From contig NZ_BMJP01000001.1 in NCBI RefSeq assembly GCF_014643515.1, forward strand, positions 248,001 through 312,000: a stretch of 64,000 nt of DNA. Direction: 5' to 3'. Shown here piece by piece: positions 17,502-26,682 of this stretch (positions within the stretch are counted from its first letter, which is position 1; each line of letters opens with the position of its first letter). The translations under genes and the position numbers were made by a program. The notes under the pieces are model-generated. The model was not told where the DNA came from. It was given only the letters and a program-made list of their open reading frames with translations, and did not search any database. The stretch comes from Sphingomonas prati (GTDB lineage: Bacteria > Pseudomonadota > Alphaproteobacteria > Sphingomonadales > Sphingomonadaceae).

Positions 17502-17537
17502 AAAAAACCCCCGTGGCTTATCGCCGCGGGGGTTTTT
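17502..17537 (+). terminator. Rho-independent terminator after the ileS-lspA-bamF unit
   Basis: AAAAAACCCCCG, then GGCTTATCGCC, then CGGGGGTTTTT forms a GC-rich hairpin followed by a T-run and preceded by an A-run. It could act in both directions and is the clearest intrinsic terminator in the window. Confidence 0.9.
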
Positions 17538-17565
17538 CGTTTGTTGGCTGCAGACACGCCCCGAA

Positions 17566-17591
17566 CGTTACCCCGGCGAAAGCGGGATATT
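17566..17591. repeat. Short dispersed repeat (CGTTACCCCGGCGAAAGCGG type)
   Basis: CGTTACCCCGGCGAAAGCGG closely resembles CGTTCCCCGGCGAAGGCCGG at 41899, so at least two copies of this hairpin-forming element occur in the window. It lies between a terminator and the end of the porin gene. Confidence 0.45.
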
Positions 17592-17661
17592 CCGTCAGTC
17601 GAGGACCCTCAAGTCACCAAGCGCAAGCGCCGCCCCAACCCGGAGGGCGACGCCATCACAC

Positions 17662-18507
17662 TCAGAACGCAGCGGTCACCGCAAACACCACCTTGCCGTT
17701 AGCGATCGACCCGGTCCCGTCCTGCCCTTCGGAAAAGCTCGGCTGGATCCGCTGCGCCCCAAACGATCCGAAGCTGATGTCGGTATCGACATAGGATACC
17801 CCGAACGTCAGGTTCTTGTACGTGGTGTCCGCACCGATCATCCAATCCCAGTAGGTCCCGGTTGGGGCAACGCTCGTCCCGTTCGGCCCAAGTCCTGGAT
17901 TGCCGTCGGAATAACCGATATGTGTTTTCAGGCTTACCGGCGTGCCGGGCAGCGCGGCCAGCGCGTCGCCCGACAGATAGAGATTGTCGTTCTTCTTACC
18001 CGGCCGATCCGGCGTGCCGGCGACATAGAGTTCGCCGGTGCTGTACCAGCGCCCCAGCGCTTCCTGCTTCGGGGCATAGGCGACGCCCGCGGTCAGCGTG
18101 ACCGGCCCGACCACGCCCGACAGCTTCACATAGGGTTCGGCGAAGTCCGTCTTGCTCGCGCCGCCCGGGTACATATACCACAACAGCCCGACGTCGAGCG
18201 TGCCCGAGCCGACCTTCGCTTTGTAACCGCCATACAGGTCGAGTTCCATGTTGGACCCACCGAACGTGCCCCAGCCGGACAGGTTCGACCCCCAGGTGCC
18301 GACGTAGAAGCCGCTCTCATGCGTAACGGTCAGGCCGGCCTGCACCGCGATGTCTTCGTCGGATTGCGAGACACCTCGGAACCGGTAGTCGGACACCAGA
18401 CCTGCCGATCCGCTGATCGTGATTGGGCTGGGCGCCGCATCCTGCGCAAACGCAGGGGTGGCAACGGCCAGAAGCGCGGCCGGCAGCAGGATATGGAACG
18501 GTTGCAT
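17662..18507 (-). CDS. TorF-family putative porin
   Basis: Outer-membrane protein of 281 aa. The signal peptide ends at TPAFAQ (about residue 22). The mature protein starts with the TorF pattern ITISGSAGLVSDYRFRGVSQ and has alternating beta strands, YVGTWGSNLSGW, MELDLYGGYK, and a terminal aromatic residue (VFAVTAAF), as expected for a beta-barrel. The ribosome site AAGGGG is 9-10 bases before ATG 18507. TorF genes in this group are often near glnK-amtB, but those genes are not here. What passes through the pore is unknown. The leader of about 250 bp (18508-18761) contains no other gene that I can see. Confidence 0.88.
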   Translation of the reverse strand: MQPFHILLPAALLAVATPAFAQDAAPSPITISGSAGLVSDYRFRGVSQSDEDIAVQAGLTVTHESGFYVGTWGSNLSGWGTFGGSNMELDLYGGYKAKVGSGTLDVGLLWYMYPGGASKTDFAEPYVKLSGVVGPVTLTAGVAYAPKQEALGRWYSTGELYVAGTPDRPGKKNDNLYLSGDALAALPGTPVSLKTHIGYSDGNPGLGPNGTSVAPTGTYWDWMIGADTTYKNLTFGVSYVDTDISFGSFGAQRIQPSFSEGQDGTGSIANGKVVFAVTAAF

Positions 18508-18761
18508 GGCGAAAGCCCCTTATGCGGAAAATAGCTCGTTCCACTGCGTATCGCAGCGTCGATCCTCTCTCCTTGCGGGGGGCGACGGGCCGGCGATGCA
18601 ATGTATGTCCGCGATATCGCCGCACCGCACAATGACGAATTTGCGACAGCGGGTAAGTTCGGGGGCTGATTGTTGCACATAAATCACGCCACTTGATATT
18701 ATCGTGCTTCCCCAAGACCGTCGGTTCCCCGGCGCAGACAGGGTTTAGGCAAGCCCTCGCC

Positions 18762-19958
18762 TTACCGCGACCCAACAACCGCATCGAACCGCCGCAGCCC
18801 GGCTGCGAGGTCCGCAATCAAATCATCCGGATCCTCCAGCCCAATATGCAACCGCACCATCGGCCCCGCCGCATTCCACGCAGTCGCGGTCCGCAACCCC
18901 ACCGGATCGACCGGGATCGCCAAGCTCTCATACCCGCCCCAGCTATACCCGATCCCGAAATGCACCAGCCCGTCGATCAGCGCTGTCCGCGCCGCATCGT
19001 CGCCGCCCGCCAGCACGAACCCGAACAGCCCCGACGCCCCGCTGAAATCGCGCTTCCACACGTCATGGCCCGGACACCCCGGCAACGCCGGATGGATCAC
19101 CCGCGCGACCTGCGGCTGCTCCGCCAACCAGCGTGCGACCGCCAGCCCGCCCGCCTCATGCTGCCGCATCCGCACCGCTAGTGTGCGAAGCCCCCGGCTG
19201 CCCAGGAACGCATCGTCCGGCGCGACATGGATGCCGTACGCATGGACCAGATCGCGCAACCGCTTGAACCGCCCCGGCCCCGCCGTCACCGACCCCAGCA
19301 TCGCATCCGAATGCCCGACGACATATTTGGTACAGGCCAGCACGGCCAGGTCGACCCCGTGCTCGATCGCCCGGAACAGCAAAGGCGTCGCCCAGGTATT
19401 GTCCAACACCGTCGCCACCCCCCGCGCCCGCGCCACCGCGCAGATCGCCGGCACGTCCTGCACCTCGAACGTGAGACTTCCCGGGCTTTCCATCAAAATC
19501 GCCGCAGTCCGCTCGCCGATCAGCTCCGCGATCCCCGCGCCGACCATCGGATCGTAGAACCGCGTCGTGATCCCCATCGGGGCCAGCACCGTCCGGCAGA
19601 ACGACCGCGTCGGCTCATAGGCGCTGTCCACCACCAGCAACTCGTCGCCCGGCTTCAGCACCGACAGGAGCGCCCCCGCCACCGCCGCCACGCCGGACGG
19701 GTACAGCATCGTCCCTTCCGCCCCCGGCTCCAGCGCGGTCAGCGCCTCGGCCAGCGCCCACTGCGTCGGCGTGCCCCGCCGTCCGTAATACAGCCCGTCA
19801 TTCGGCCGCGCAGACGCCGCGCGCAGATCGGCCACGCTGTCGAACAGCACGGTCGACGCGCGCCACACCGCCGGGTTGACGATCCCCTGCGTCCATTCCT
19901 TACATCGCCCGCCCTCGACGAGCTGCGTCTGCGCGCCGATCGGCCGCGCGGGATCCAC
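18762..19958 (-). CDS. metC: Cystathionine beta-lyase (Cys/Met metabolism PLP enzyme)
   Basis: PLP-dependent lyase that cleaves cystathionine to homocysteine, pyruvate and ammonia. It is 398 aa from GTG 19958 (reading MDPARPIGAQTQLVEGGRCK). The Schiff-base lysine is in LACTKYVVGHSDAMLG (about K211). The cofactor-site segments YPSGVAAVAGAL, VLDNTWATPLLF and SYSWGGYESLAIP-type are present. The start lies 8 bp beyond the sseA stop, so both genes are probably co-transcribed. Closely related gamma-synthases share these motifs; GIGYSWGGYESLA is closer to MetC. Role: methionine synthesis or sulfur recycling. Confidence 0.9.
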   Translation of the reverse strand: MDPARPIGAQTQLVEGGRCKEWTQGIVNPAVWRASTVLFDSVADLRAASARPNDGLYYGRRGTPTQWALAEALTALEPGAEGTMLYPSGVAAVAGALLSVLKPGDELLVVDSAYEPTRSFCRTVLAPMGITTRFYDPMVGAGIAELIGERTAAILMESPGSLTFEVQDVPAICAVARARGVATVLDNTWATPLLFRAIEHGVDLAVLACTKYVVGHSDAMLGSVTAGPGRFKRLRDLVHAYGIHVAPDDAFLGSRGLRTLAVRMRQHEAGGLAVARWLAEQPQVARVIHPALPGCPGHDVWKRDFSGASGLFGFVLAGGDDAARTALIDGLVHFGIGYSWGGYESLAIPVDPVGLRTATAWNAAGPMVRLHIGLEDPDDLIADLAAGLRRFDAVVGSR

Positions 19959-19966
19959 GGGGGCGC

Positions 19967-20803
19967 TCAGGACACGGCCTTCGGCGTCGTCGAGTCCGCG
20001 CCCCATTCGCTCCAACTCCCGTCGTACAACGCCACCTGCCGCGCGCCGAGCAGATGCGCGCCGAACAGCAGTACCGCCGCGGTCACGCCCGACCCGCAGG
20101 TCGTCACGATCGGCCGCGCCAGATCGACCCCCGCCTCGTCGAACACCGCCTTCAGCGCGTCACCGCGCTTCCACGTCCCGTCCGCCTCGAACAGCCGGTC
20201 GTAGGGAATGTTGACGCTCCCCGGAATATGCCCAGACGCCACGCTCGGCCGCGGATCCGCCTCCGCCCCGCTGAACCGTGCGGCGGAGCGTGCATCGACC
20301 ACCTGCTCCGCTCCCGACGCCAGATTGTCCTTCATCTGCCCGAGATCGCGCACCGCCGTCTCATCTTGCCGGACGCTCAACCGCCCCGGCTCCGCCTCCT
20401 CGCCCCCGGTCGCCAACGGGTGCCCCTCGGCAACCCACGTCGCCAGTCCACCGTCCAGGATCGCCACGTCGCGCACCCCGAACATCCGCAGCATCCACCA
20501 CGCCCGCGCCGACGTCCGGTGCGGCGCCGCATCGTACAGCACCACCCGCACCCCATCGCCGATCCCAAGCGACCCCATCCGCTCCGCAAACATCGCCGCG
20601 GGCGGCACCATGCCCGGCAGCGCGCTGTCCGGATCGGCCAGCCCGCCGAGATCCATGAACACCGCCCCCGGAATATGTCCGGCCGCATACTCCGCAGCCG
20701 GATCACGCGCAGGATCGGTCGCGAAATAGGTCGCATCTACGATCCGCAGATCGTCCGCCCCCATCGCGTCCGCCAGCCACTCGGTCGATACCAGCGCGTC
20801 CAT
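19967..20803 (-). CDS. sseA: 3-mercaptopyruvate sulfurtransferase (two-domain rhodanese)
   Basis: Tandem rhodanese protein of 278 aa from ATG 20803 (MDALVSTEWLADAMGADDLR). The N-terminal rhodanese domain is inactive and the C-terminal one carries the catalytic Cys in TTCGSGVTA (about C236). CGSGVT-type loops indicate mercaptopyruvate sulfurtransferase, whereas thiosulfate rhodaneses have CRxGxxR loops. GHIPGAVFMDL and SGHIPGSVNIPYDRLF mark the two domain entries. Followed 8 bp later by the metC-like gene, so a sulfur amino acid unit is likely. Confidence 0.92.
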   Translation of the reverse strand: MDALVSTEWLADAMGADDLRIVDATYFATDPARDPAAEYAAGHIPGAVFMDLGGLADPDSALPGMVPPAAMFAERMGSLGIGDGVRVVLYDAAPHRTSARAWWMLRMFGVRDVAILDGGLATWVAEGHPLATGGEEAEPGRLSVRQDETAVRDLGQMKDNLASGAEQVVDARSAARFSGAEADPRPSVASGHIPGSVNIPYDRLFEADGTWKRGDALKAVFDEAGVDLARPIVTTCGSGVTAAVLLFGAHLLGARQVALYDGSWSEWGADSTTPKAVS

Positions 20804-20910
20804 CTGCGTCTTCCCTCGGTTCGCGGCCACCCTAACCCCCGCCCGCCACCCGTTCAATCGCGCGACGACAATGGTATAGTTGGGCTCCGAAAACCGCTAA
20901 GGCCGCACGC

Positions 20911-21357
20911 ATGACACCGCTTCATCTTGGCCAGGCCAGCACGCTCCCTGCATCGCCGGAGGAGGCCGCTCTCGACTATGTTCCGAACCCGCGCGTCGGA
21001 TCGCTCTATCTCGTCCGGTTCGCGGTGCCCGAGTTCACCTCGCTCTGCCCGGTCACCGGACAGCCCGACTTCGCGCATCTCGTCATCGACTATGCGCCCG
21101 GCGACACGATCGTCGAATCGAAATCGCTCAAGCTCTTCCTCGGCAGCTTCCGCAATCACGCCGGCTTCCACGAGGACGTGACGGTCGGCATCGGCCAGCG
21201 GCTGTTCGACGAGATGCATCCGCGCTTCCTGCGGATCGGCGGCTACTGGTACCCGCGCGGCGGCATCCCGATCGACGTGTTCTGGCAATCGGGTGCCGTG
21301 CCCGAAGGCCTCTGGCTGCCGGATCAGGGCGTCCCGGGCTATCGCGGCCGCGGCTGA
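20911..21357 (+). CDS. queF: NADPH-dependent 7-cyano-7-deazaguanine reductase
   Basis: Reduces preQ0 to preQ1 in queuosine synthesis. It is 148 aa, the unimodular (YkvM-type) length. The catalytic Cys is in [15 protein letters not shown] (about C46) with the following Asp at about 53. The QueF signature [21 protein letters not shown]-like segment (ESKSLKLF, then GSFRNH) is intact. Divergent from sseA. No preQ1 riboswitch is visible in the 50-bp leader. Confidence 0.96.
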   Translation: MTPLHLGQASTLPASPEEAALDYVPNPRVGSLYLVRFAVPEFTSLCPVTGQPDFAHLVIDYAPGDTIVESKSLKLFLGSFRNHAGFHEDVTVGIGQRLFDEMHPRFLRIGGYWYPRGGIPIDVFWQSGAVPEGLWLPDQGVPGYRGRG

Positions 21358-21372
21358 CGCCCCTGTCGCCGG

Positions 21373-22335
21373 TCAGATCAGCTTGATTTCGCGGAGCCGC
21401 TGCATGAGGTAATCATGCGCGGTGATGCCCTCCGGATACTGGTCCGGCCGCTCCGCACTGATCGTACCGGGCAGCGTGCGGATCATGTAGTCCGGCCGGA
21501 AATGCAGGAAGAACGGCATCGAGTAACGCGCGACGCCGCGGCGTTCCGGCGGCGGGTTCATCACGCGGTGCGTCGTCGATCGCAGCACGTTGTTGGTCAG
21601 CCGCTGCAGCATGTCACCGACATTGACGACCAACTCCCCCGCGCCGATCGCAACCGACATCCAGTCGCCGTCCTTCTTCTGCAACTGCAGCCCGGCCTCC
21701 TCGGCGCCCAGCAGCAGCGTGATCGTGTTGATGTCCTCATGCGCGCCCGCCCGGATGCTCGGGCTGTCCGCGCCGATCGGCGGATAGTGCAGCAGGCGCA
21801 GCACCGAATTGCCGTCGCGCACCGTATCGACGAAGAAGTCCGGATCGAGCTTCAGATACAACGCGATCGCGGAAAGGATCCGCGCCCCGGCCGCATCGAA
21901 CGCGGCGAAGATCGCCAGCATCGCGTCGCGGAAGTCGCTGACCTCGACCGGCCAGACGTTCGGCGGCATCTGCGCGCTGAACGGATGCCCCGCGACCAGC
22001 TCGCGCCCGACATGCCAGAATTCTTTCAGGTCGACCGCAGTCGCATCCTTCGCCGTCTCGATCCCGAACGGCGTCAGCCCGCGCGCCCCGCCGGTGCCGG
22101 GAATATGATACTGCCGCTTCACATTCTCGGGCAGCGCAAAGAACGCCTTCGCCGCCGTCTCCGCACGCGCGATGATCGCCGCATCGATCCCGTGATCGCG
22201 CACGACCGCGAAGCCATAGGTCTCGAACGACCGCCCCAGCGCATCGGCGAAACGCTGCGGATCGGTGCTGCTGTCGGTCAGCGAAAGCGATGCGATCGCG
22301 TCGGTGGTGGTCGTCGGTTCGATTTCGGTAATCAT
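21373..22335 (-). CDS. 2-oxoglutarate/Fe(II)-dependent dioxygenase, isopenicillin N synthase family
   Basis: A 320-aa nonhaem iron oxygenase. The start is ATG 22335 (MITEIEPTTTTDAIASLSLT) with AGGAC upstream; an ATG 12 codons earlier is also in frame. The N-terminal DIOX_N region has FAVVRDHGID. The iron triad is H and D in AGAHEDINTITLLL and the distal H in STTHRVMNPP. The 2-oxoglutarate-binding Arg-x-Ser is in VARYSMPFFLHF. LTPFGIETAKDATAVDLKEF is usual for bacterial members. The substrate is unknown; flavonoid or ethylene-forming activities cannot be inferred. It lies 67 bp downstream of the HerA-like gene on the same strand. Confidence 0.88.
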   Translation of the reverse strand: MITEIEPTTTTDAIASLSLTDSSTDPQRFADALGRSFETYGFAVVRDHGIDAAIIARAETAAKAFFALPENVKRQYHIPGTGGARGLTPFGIETAKDATAVDLKEFWHVGRELVAGHPFSAQMPPNVWPVEVSDFRDAMLAIFAAFDAAGARILSAIALYLKLDPDFFVDTVRDGNSVLRLLHYPPIGADSPSIRAGAHEDINTITLLLGAEEAGLQLQKKDGDWMSVAIGAGELVVNVGDMLQRLTNNVLRSTTHRVMNPPPERRGVARYSMPFFLHFRPDYMIRTLPGTISAERPDQYPEGITAHDYLMQRLREIKLI

Positions 22336-22402
22336 CGCGGTCCTGTCCTGCTTTCCTTCCAGATAAGCCATCCCGCCCGAACCACCAACCGGGCGTGATG
22401 CC

Positions 22403-24031
22403 TCATCCCTTGAACAATCCGCCCAGCAGTCCGCGGAACAGCTGCGCGCCGAACCGCCCGGCCACCTGCCGCCCGACCGACGACGCGGCGGACCGCGCCG
22501 CGGACTGCACCATCTTGTCCACCATCGTCGGCCGCGCCGCTTCGCGTTCCGCCGCAATCCGCGCGCGTTCCTCGGCCTTCGCCTGTGCCGCCTCCGCACG
22601 GGCCGCCGCCCGATCGGCGACCTGCGCCAGCCGCGCGTCGTCCTTCTCGCGCGCCGCATCCAGCTTCGCCTGCGCCGCCTGCTCGCGCGCGGCCGCGGCA
22701 TCGGCCGCCGCCCGCTCGACCGCCGCCTCTGCATCGCCCGCCTTGGCCGCCAGCATCTCGGCCGCACTTTCGCGGTCGATCGCCTCGTCATACTTGCCCG
22801 CATAGGGCGACACCGACACCAGCAGCGCGCGTTCCTTGTCGGTCACCGGCCCAAGCCGCGACCCCGGCGGCGCGACCAGCGTCCGTGCCACCGGGCTCGG
22901 CGATCCGTCCGGCAGCAACATCGACACCAGTGCCTCGCCGACCTTCAGCTCGGTGATCGCGGTCGCGACATCGACGCCAGGGCTTGCCCGGAACGTCTCC
23001 GCCGCGGCGCGCACCGCCTTCTGGTCCCGCGCCGTGAACGCGCGCAACGCATGCTGCATACGGTTGCCCAGCTGCCCGGCGACGTCGTCCGGCACGTCGA
23101 TCGGGTTCTGCGTCACGAAATAGACGCCCACCCCCTTCGACCGCACCAGTCGCACGACCTGTTCGATCGTATCGATCAGCGCGGGCGGGGCGGCATCGAA
23201 CAGCAGATGCGCCTCGTCGAAAAAGAACACGAGCACCGGCTTGTCCGGATCGCCGATCTCCGGCAGCGTCTCGAACAGTTCGGACAGCAGCCACAGCAGG
23301 AACGTCGCGTACAGCCGCGGGCTCGCCATCAGGCTGTCGGCGGCGAGCACATTGATATTGCCGCGGCCATTCTCGTCCACCGCAATGAAGTCGTGAATGT
23401 CGAGCGCGGGCTCGCCGAAGAACGCGTCGCCACCCTGCGACTCCAGCTGCAACAACTGCCGCTGGATCGCGCCCACGCTCTGCCGCGTGACATTCCCATA
23501 TTTCGCGGTCAGTTCCGCCGCATTCTCGGCGATATGCGCCAGCATCGCCTGCAGGTCCGCCAGGTCGAGCAGCAGCATCCCGCCCTCATCCGCCACGCGG
23601 AATGCGATCGCCAGCACACCCTCCTGCACCGCATTCAGGTCCATCAGCCGCGCGAGCAGGATCGGCCCCATTTCCGACACCGTGGTGCGGATCGGGTGCC
23701 CCTGCTTCCCGAACAGGTCCCAGAACACGACTGGATTTGGGGCATAGGCCCAGTCGGTCAGCCCGATCTCGGCCGCCCGCGCTGCCAGCGTCGCATGCAT
23801 CGGCGTCGCGGCGGACCCGGCCATCGCGATCCCGCTCAGGTCGCCCTTCACGTCGGACACGAACACCGGCACGCCGGCCTGCGAGAATTGCTCCGCGATC
23901 GTTTGCAGCGTCACGGTCTTGCCCGTGCCCGTCGCACCGGCGATCAGCCCGTGCCGGTTCGCGCGCTTGAGGTTCATCACCTGCCGCACCCCGTCTGCCG
24001 ATGCCCCGATCAGGATCTCGCCGTCCGCCAT
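22403..24031 (-). CDS. HerA-like helicase/ATPase, DUF853 (YjgR) family
   Basis: A 542-aa AAA-type ATPase. Walker A GATGTGKT is near residues 32-39. Walker [14 protein letters not shown] is in the middle, and the sensor region [20 protein letters not shown] follows. The C-terminal 100 residues form an Ala/Glu/Arg-rich coiled coil and end in [18 protein letters not shown]. This matches the YjgR/DUF853 family, related to HerA and VirB4-type ATPases. The physiological role is not known. The ribosome site is GAGGAGGG before ATG 24031. Not part of an antiphage system as far as the neighbours show. Confidence 0.9.
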   Translation of the reverse strand: MADGEILIGASADGVRQVMNLKRANRHGLIAGATGTGKTVTLQTIAEQFSQAGVPVFVSDVKGDLSGIAMAGSAATPMHATLAARAAEIGLTDWAYAPNPVVFWDLFGKQGHPIRTTVSEMGPILLARLMDLNAVQEGVLAIAFRVADEGGMLLLDLADLQAMLAHIAENAAELTAKYGNVTRQSVGAIQRQLLQLESQGGDAFFGEPALDIHDFIAVDENGRGNINVLAADSLMASPRLYATFLLWLLSELFETLPEIGDPDKPVLVFFFDEAHLLFDAAPPALIDTIEQVVRLVRSKGVGVYFVTQNPIDVPDDVAGQLGNRMQHALRAFTARDQKAVRAAAETFRASPGVDVATAITELKVGEALVSMLLPDGSPSPVARTLVAPPGSRLGPVTDKERALLVSVSPYAGKYDEAIDRESAAEMLAAKAGDAEAAVERAAADAAAAREQAAQAKLDAAREKDDARLAQVADRAAARAEAAQAKAEERARIAAEREAARPTMVDKMVQSAARSAASSVGRQVAGRFGAQLFRGLLGGLFKG

Positions 24032-24046
24032 CGCTTGCCCTCCTCA

Positions 24047-24075
24047 TGCAAACACCCCCTCTCCGCGTGGAAAGG
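24047..24075 (-). terminator. Hairpin between the Do protease gene and the HerA-like gene
   Basis: On the minus strand GCACCCCCT and AGGGGGTG form a stem with a 13-base loop, followed by TTTGC. It lies 35 bases after the protease stop. It could be a weak terminator; the T-run is short. Confidence 0.35.
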
Positions 24076-24109
24076 GGGTGCTCATCTTTTGTCCGGTTCT
24101 AGGACCGGT

Positions 24110-25687
24110 TTATTTCTTCGCGAGTTCCACGCCTAGGTAGCGCGGCGGCGTCGCCTGACGCTGGACCAGCATCAACACGCTCGGCCGGCCGGCGGCCTTG
24201 GCGGCGTTTACCGCAGCGATCACCTCCTGGATGGTCGTCGTCGGCTTCTGGTTGATCGACAGGATCACGTCGCCGCGGGCAAGACCCTGCGATGCCGCGT
24301 TGCTCGACGGATCGACCGCGGAGATCACCACACCACGCACCCCGGTTGGCAGACCGATCGAGCGCCCGATCTCCGGCGTCAGCGCCTGCAGACTGAGGCC
24401 GAGCGACGCACGCGTCGGCTGGGCCTGCGGCGTCGAAGGATCGGAATCATCATCGTCGTTCAGCCCCTGGCCCGAACCAGCCGAGGCCAGCTGGTCCTCG
24501 GGCGGACGCTCGCCGATCACCGCGGTCACGGTCGTGCGCTGGCCATTGCGGATCAGTTCGATCGGCACGCGGCTGCCGATCGGCAGGTTCGCGACGGTGT
24601 AGCTCAGCGTGCTGTCCGGCGTGATCTCGGTGCCACCGATCTTCACGACCACGTCACCCTGACGGATGCCGGCACGAGCGGCGGCATAGCCCGGCTCGAC
24701 CGAACGGATCAGCTCGCCGACATTCTTCGGCAGACCGAGCGACTCGGCGATGTTGTCGTCGATCGGCTGGATGCCCACGCCCAGATAGCCGCGGCGCACC
24801 CGCTTGCCGGCGCGCAGCGCATCGACGATCGGCTTGGCTTCCTCAGCTGGGATCGCGAAGCCGATGCCGACATTGCCGCCGGTCGGTGAATAGATCGCGG
24901 TGTTGATGCCGATCACGTTGCCGTTAAGGTCGAACATCGGGCCGCCGGAATTGCCCTGGTTGATCGACGCGTCGGTCTGGATGTACCGATCATTGGCGCT
25001 GCCCGTGCCGATCCCGCGGTGCAGTGCCGAGACGATGCCCGCGGTCACGGTCGAACCGAGCCCGAACGGGTTGCCGATCGCCACGACCCAGTCGCCGATC
25101 CGCGCCCGCTTCGAATCACCGAACTGCACGAACGGCAGGCCGCGCGCCTCGATCTTCAGCACCGCCAGGTCGGAATTGACGTCGCGGCCAACGACCTTGG
25201 CGACATATTCCTTGCGATCCGGCAGCGTGACGGTGATCGACGACACGACCGACGTCGTGCCCTGGCCGGCCGCATCGCGCCCGCCCGAAATTACATGGTT
25301 GTTGGTCACGATATAACCGTCGTCCGATACGATGAAGCCGGAGCCCAGCGAAGTCGCCTCGCGCGTCTGCGGACGGCCACCGTCGCCCGGCGCGCCGCCC
25401 TGGCCGCCGAACTGCTTAAAGAAATCCTCGAAAGGGCTGCCGGCGAACGGGTTCGACTGGTTCCCGCGCAGCGAGACCTGCTGCGTGGTGGAGATGTTGA
25501 CCACCGCGGGCTGCAACTTGGCGGCCAGATCAGCGAAGCTCATCGGCGCGCCGGGTCGCGGCGCCACGGCGGGCACGGTGCCCGGTGCGTTCTGCGCGAC
25601 CTGCGCGCCGAGCGGCTGGTTTACGACGAGTGTGGCCGTCGCACCGCCGGCAAGCATGGCGGCAGTGATGGCATAGGCGTAACGCAC
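24110..25687 (-). CDS. degP: Do-family (DegP/HtrA) periplasmic serine endoprotease
   Basis: Periplasmic protease and chaperone of 525 aa. A signal or anchor segment at residues 1-28 is followed by the trypsin-like domain. The catalytic triad is H131 (TNNHVI), D173 (NSDLAVLK) and S247 (QGNSGGP). Two PDZ domains follow, the first from about residue 300 (RRGYLGVGIQPID) and the second from about 425 (RASLGLSLQALTP). They are separated by an acidic linker NDDDDSDP. The N-terminal Gly-rich loop (QFGGQGGAPGDGG) is typical. It is downstream of hflKC on the same strand, a common pairing in alphaproteobacteria, where membrane-protein quality control genes cluster. Confidence 0.95.
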   Translation of the reverse strand: MRYAYAITAAMLAGGATATLVVNQPLGAQVAQNAPGTVPAVAPRPGAPMSFADLAAKLQPAVVNISTTQQVSLRGNQSNPFAGSPFEDFFKQFGGQGGAPGDGGRPQTREATSLGSGFIVSDDGYIVTNNHVISGGRDAAGQGTTSVVSSITVTLPDRKEYVAKVVGRDVNSDLAVLKIEARGLPFVQFGDSKRARIGDWVVAIGNPFGLGSTVTAGIVSALHRGIGTGSANDRYIQTDASINQGNSGGPMFDLNGNVIGINTAIYSPTGGNVGIGFAIPAEEAKPIVDALRAGKRVRRGYLGVGIQPIDDNIAESLGLPKNVGELIRSVEPGYAAARAGIRQGDVVVKIGGTEITPDSTLSYTVANLPIGSRVPIELIRNGQRTTVTAVIGERPPEDQLASAGSGQGLNDDDDSDPSTPQAQPTRASLGLSLQALTPEIGRSIGLPTGVRGVVISAVDPSSNAASQGLARGDVILSINQKPTTTIQEVIAAVNAAKAAGRPSVLMLVQRQATPPRYLGVELAKK

Positions 25688-25809
25688 GATCGCAATCCTC
25701 CTCAGGGAGTCAGTTTCCGCCTTGTGGCACCGGGCGGACAGCGTGTCGCTGCCGTTTCCCGGATGAACGGTGTTTGAACGACGGGCCGATGGACGGCCCG
25801 CCCGACGGA

Positions 25810-26682
25810 TCAGGGGCGCCGGCCCCGGAACTGACGAAGATACTCGTTTTCGGGCGACAGCACCATCGACGTTCCACCGGTCGCGCCGCTGCCGTCCGTC
25901 CCGAAGGTGTGGCGATAGGACTGCATGGCGCGGTAGAAATCGTAAAAATCCGGGTCGCGGTTGAATGAGTTGGCATAGACCCGAGACGCATCGGCGTCGG
26001 CTTGCGCCGTAATCAACTGCGCCTGCTTCTGGCCCTCGGCCCGGATCGACCGCGCCTCCTGCTCACGCGCCGACCGCATCCGCTGATACGCGCTCTCCAG
26101 CGGCGTACCGTCGGGCAGGTCGGCGCGCTTGATCCGCACATCGACGATCTCGGCACCATATTGCGCCGCGACGATGTTCAGCCGCGCCTGGATATTGTCC
26201 ATCAGCTGGCCACGCTCCGGGCTGAGCAACGCCACGAACGACCGCCGCCCGAGCTCGTTGCGCAGCGAAGACGCTAGGATCGGACGCAACGCATCCGAAA
26301 CTCGCTTCTCGTCGCCACGTGCGCGCAGATACATGCGCAGCGGATCGACGATCCGGTACCGCGCGAACGCATCGACCTCCAACCGCAACTGGTCAGTCGA
26401 CAGGACCGACTGACGCGGCATGTCGAAATCGAGCACGCGCTTGTCGATCCAGACGATCTGCTCGAGGAACGGCCAGCGTGCGACGAGGCCCGCTCCTGTC
26501 TGCCCGAACGGACGGCCCGGCACATAGCCGTTGATCACCCGGTTGGGTTTGCCGAGCCGCACGACGAGGCCCTGCCGTGTCTCCGGCACCACTGCGAATA
26601 CCGAAGCAGCGACGATCAGTGCCAAAACCAGTGCGATCGCCCAGCTGATCGGATTGCGGAACAGGTTGGTCACGGGGTTCAC
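25810..26682 (-). CDS. hflC: HflC, membrane protease regulator (SPFH/prohibitin family)
   Basis: SPFH-domain protein of 290 aa that forms the HflKC complex around FtsH. One N-terminal membrane helix (WAIALVLALIVAASVFAVV) precedes the SPFH domain, with TRQGLVVRLGKPNRVI, VWIDKRVLDFDMPRQ and ADASRVYANSFNRDPDFYDF. The start ATG 26682 overlaps the hflK stop by 4 bp. The C-terminus YLRQFRGRRP is typical of HflC. It acts from the periplasmic face of the inner membrane. Confidence 0.95.
   Translation of the reverse strand: MNPVTNLFRNPISWAIALVLALIVAASVFAVVPETRQGLVVRLGKPNRVINGYVPGRPFGQTGAGLVARWPFLEQIVWIDKRVLDFDMPRQSVLSTDQLRLEVDAFARYRIVDPLRMYLRARGDEKRVSDALRPILASSLRNELGRRSFVALLSPERGQLMDNIQARLNIVAAQYGAEIVDVRIKRADLPDGTPLESAYQRMRSAREQEARSIRAEGQKQAQLITAQADADASRVYANSFNRDPDFYDFYRAMQSYRHTFGTDGSGATGGTSMVLSPENEYLRQFRGRRP

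Noticed and set aside
18640-18720. Possible sigma-54 promoter before the porin gene (TGGC then TGC)
   Set aside because: GG and GC are 12 bases apart, not 10, so the spacing does not fit a -24/-12 promoter.
20860-20910. preQ1 riboswitch upstream of queF
   Set aside because: The leader is too short and shows no H-type pseudoknot pattern or A-rich tail.
22403-24031. HerA-like ATPase as part of a HerA-NurA or HerA-DUF4297 defence system
   Set aside because: The family is DUF853/YjgR, and neighbours are a 2OG oxygenase and a Do protease; no nuclease or sirtuin partner is present.
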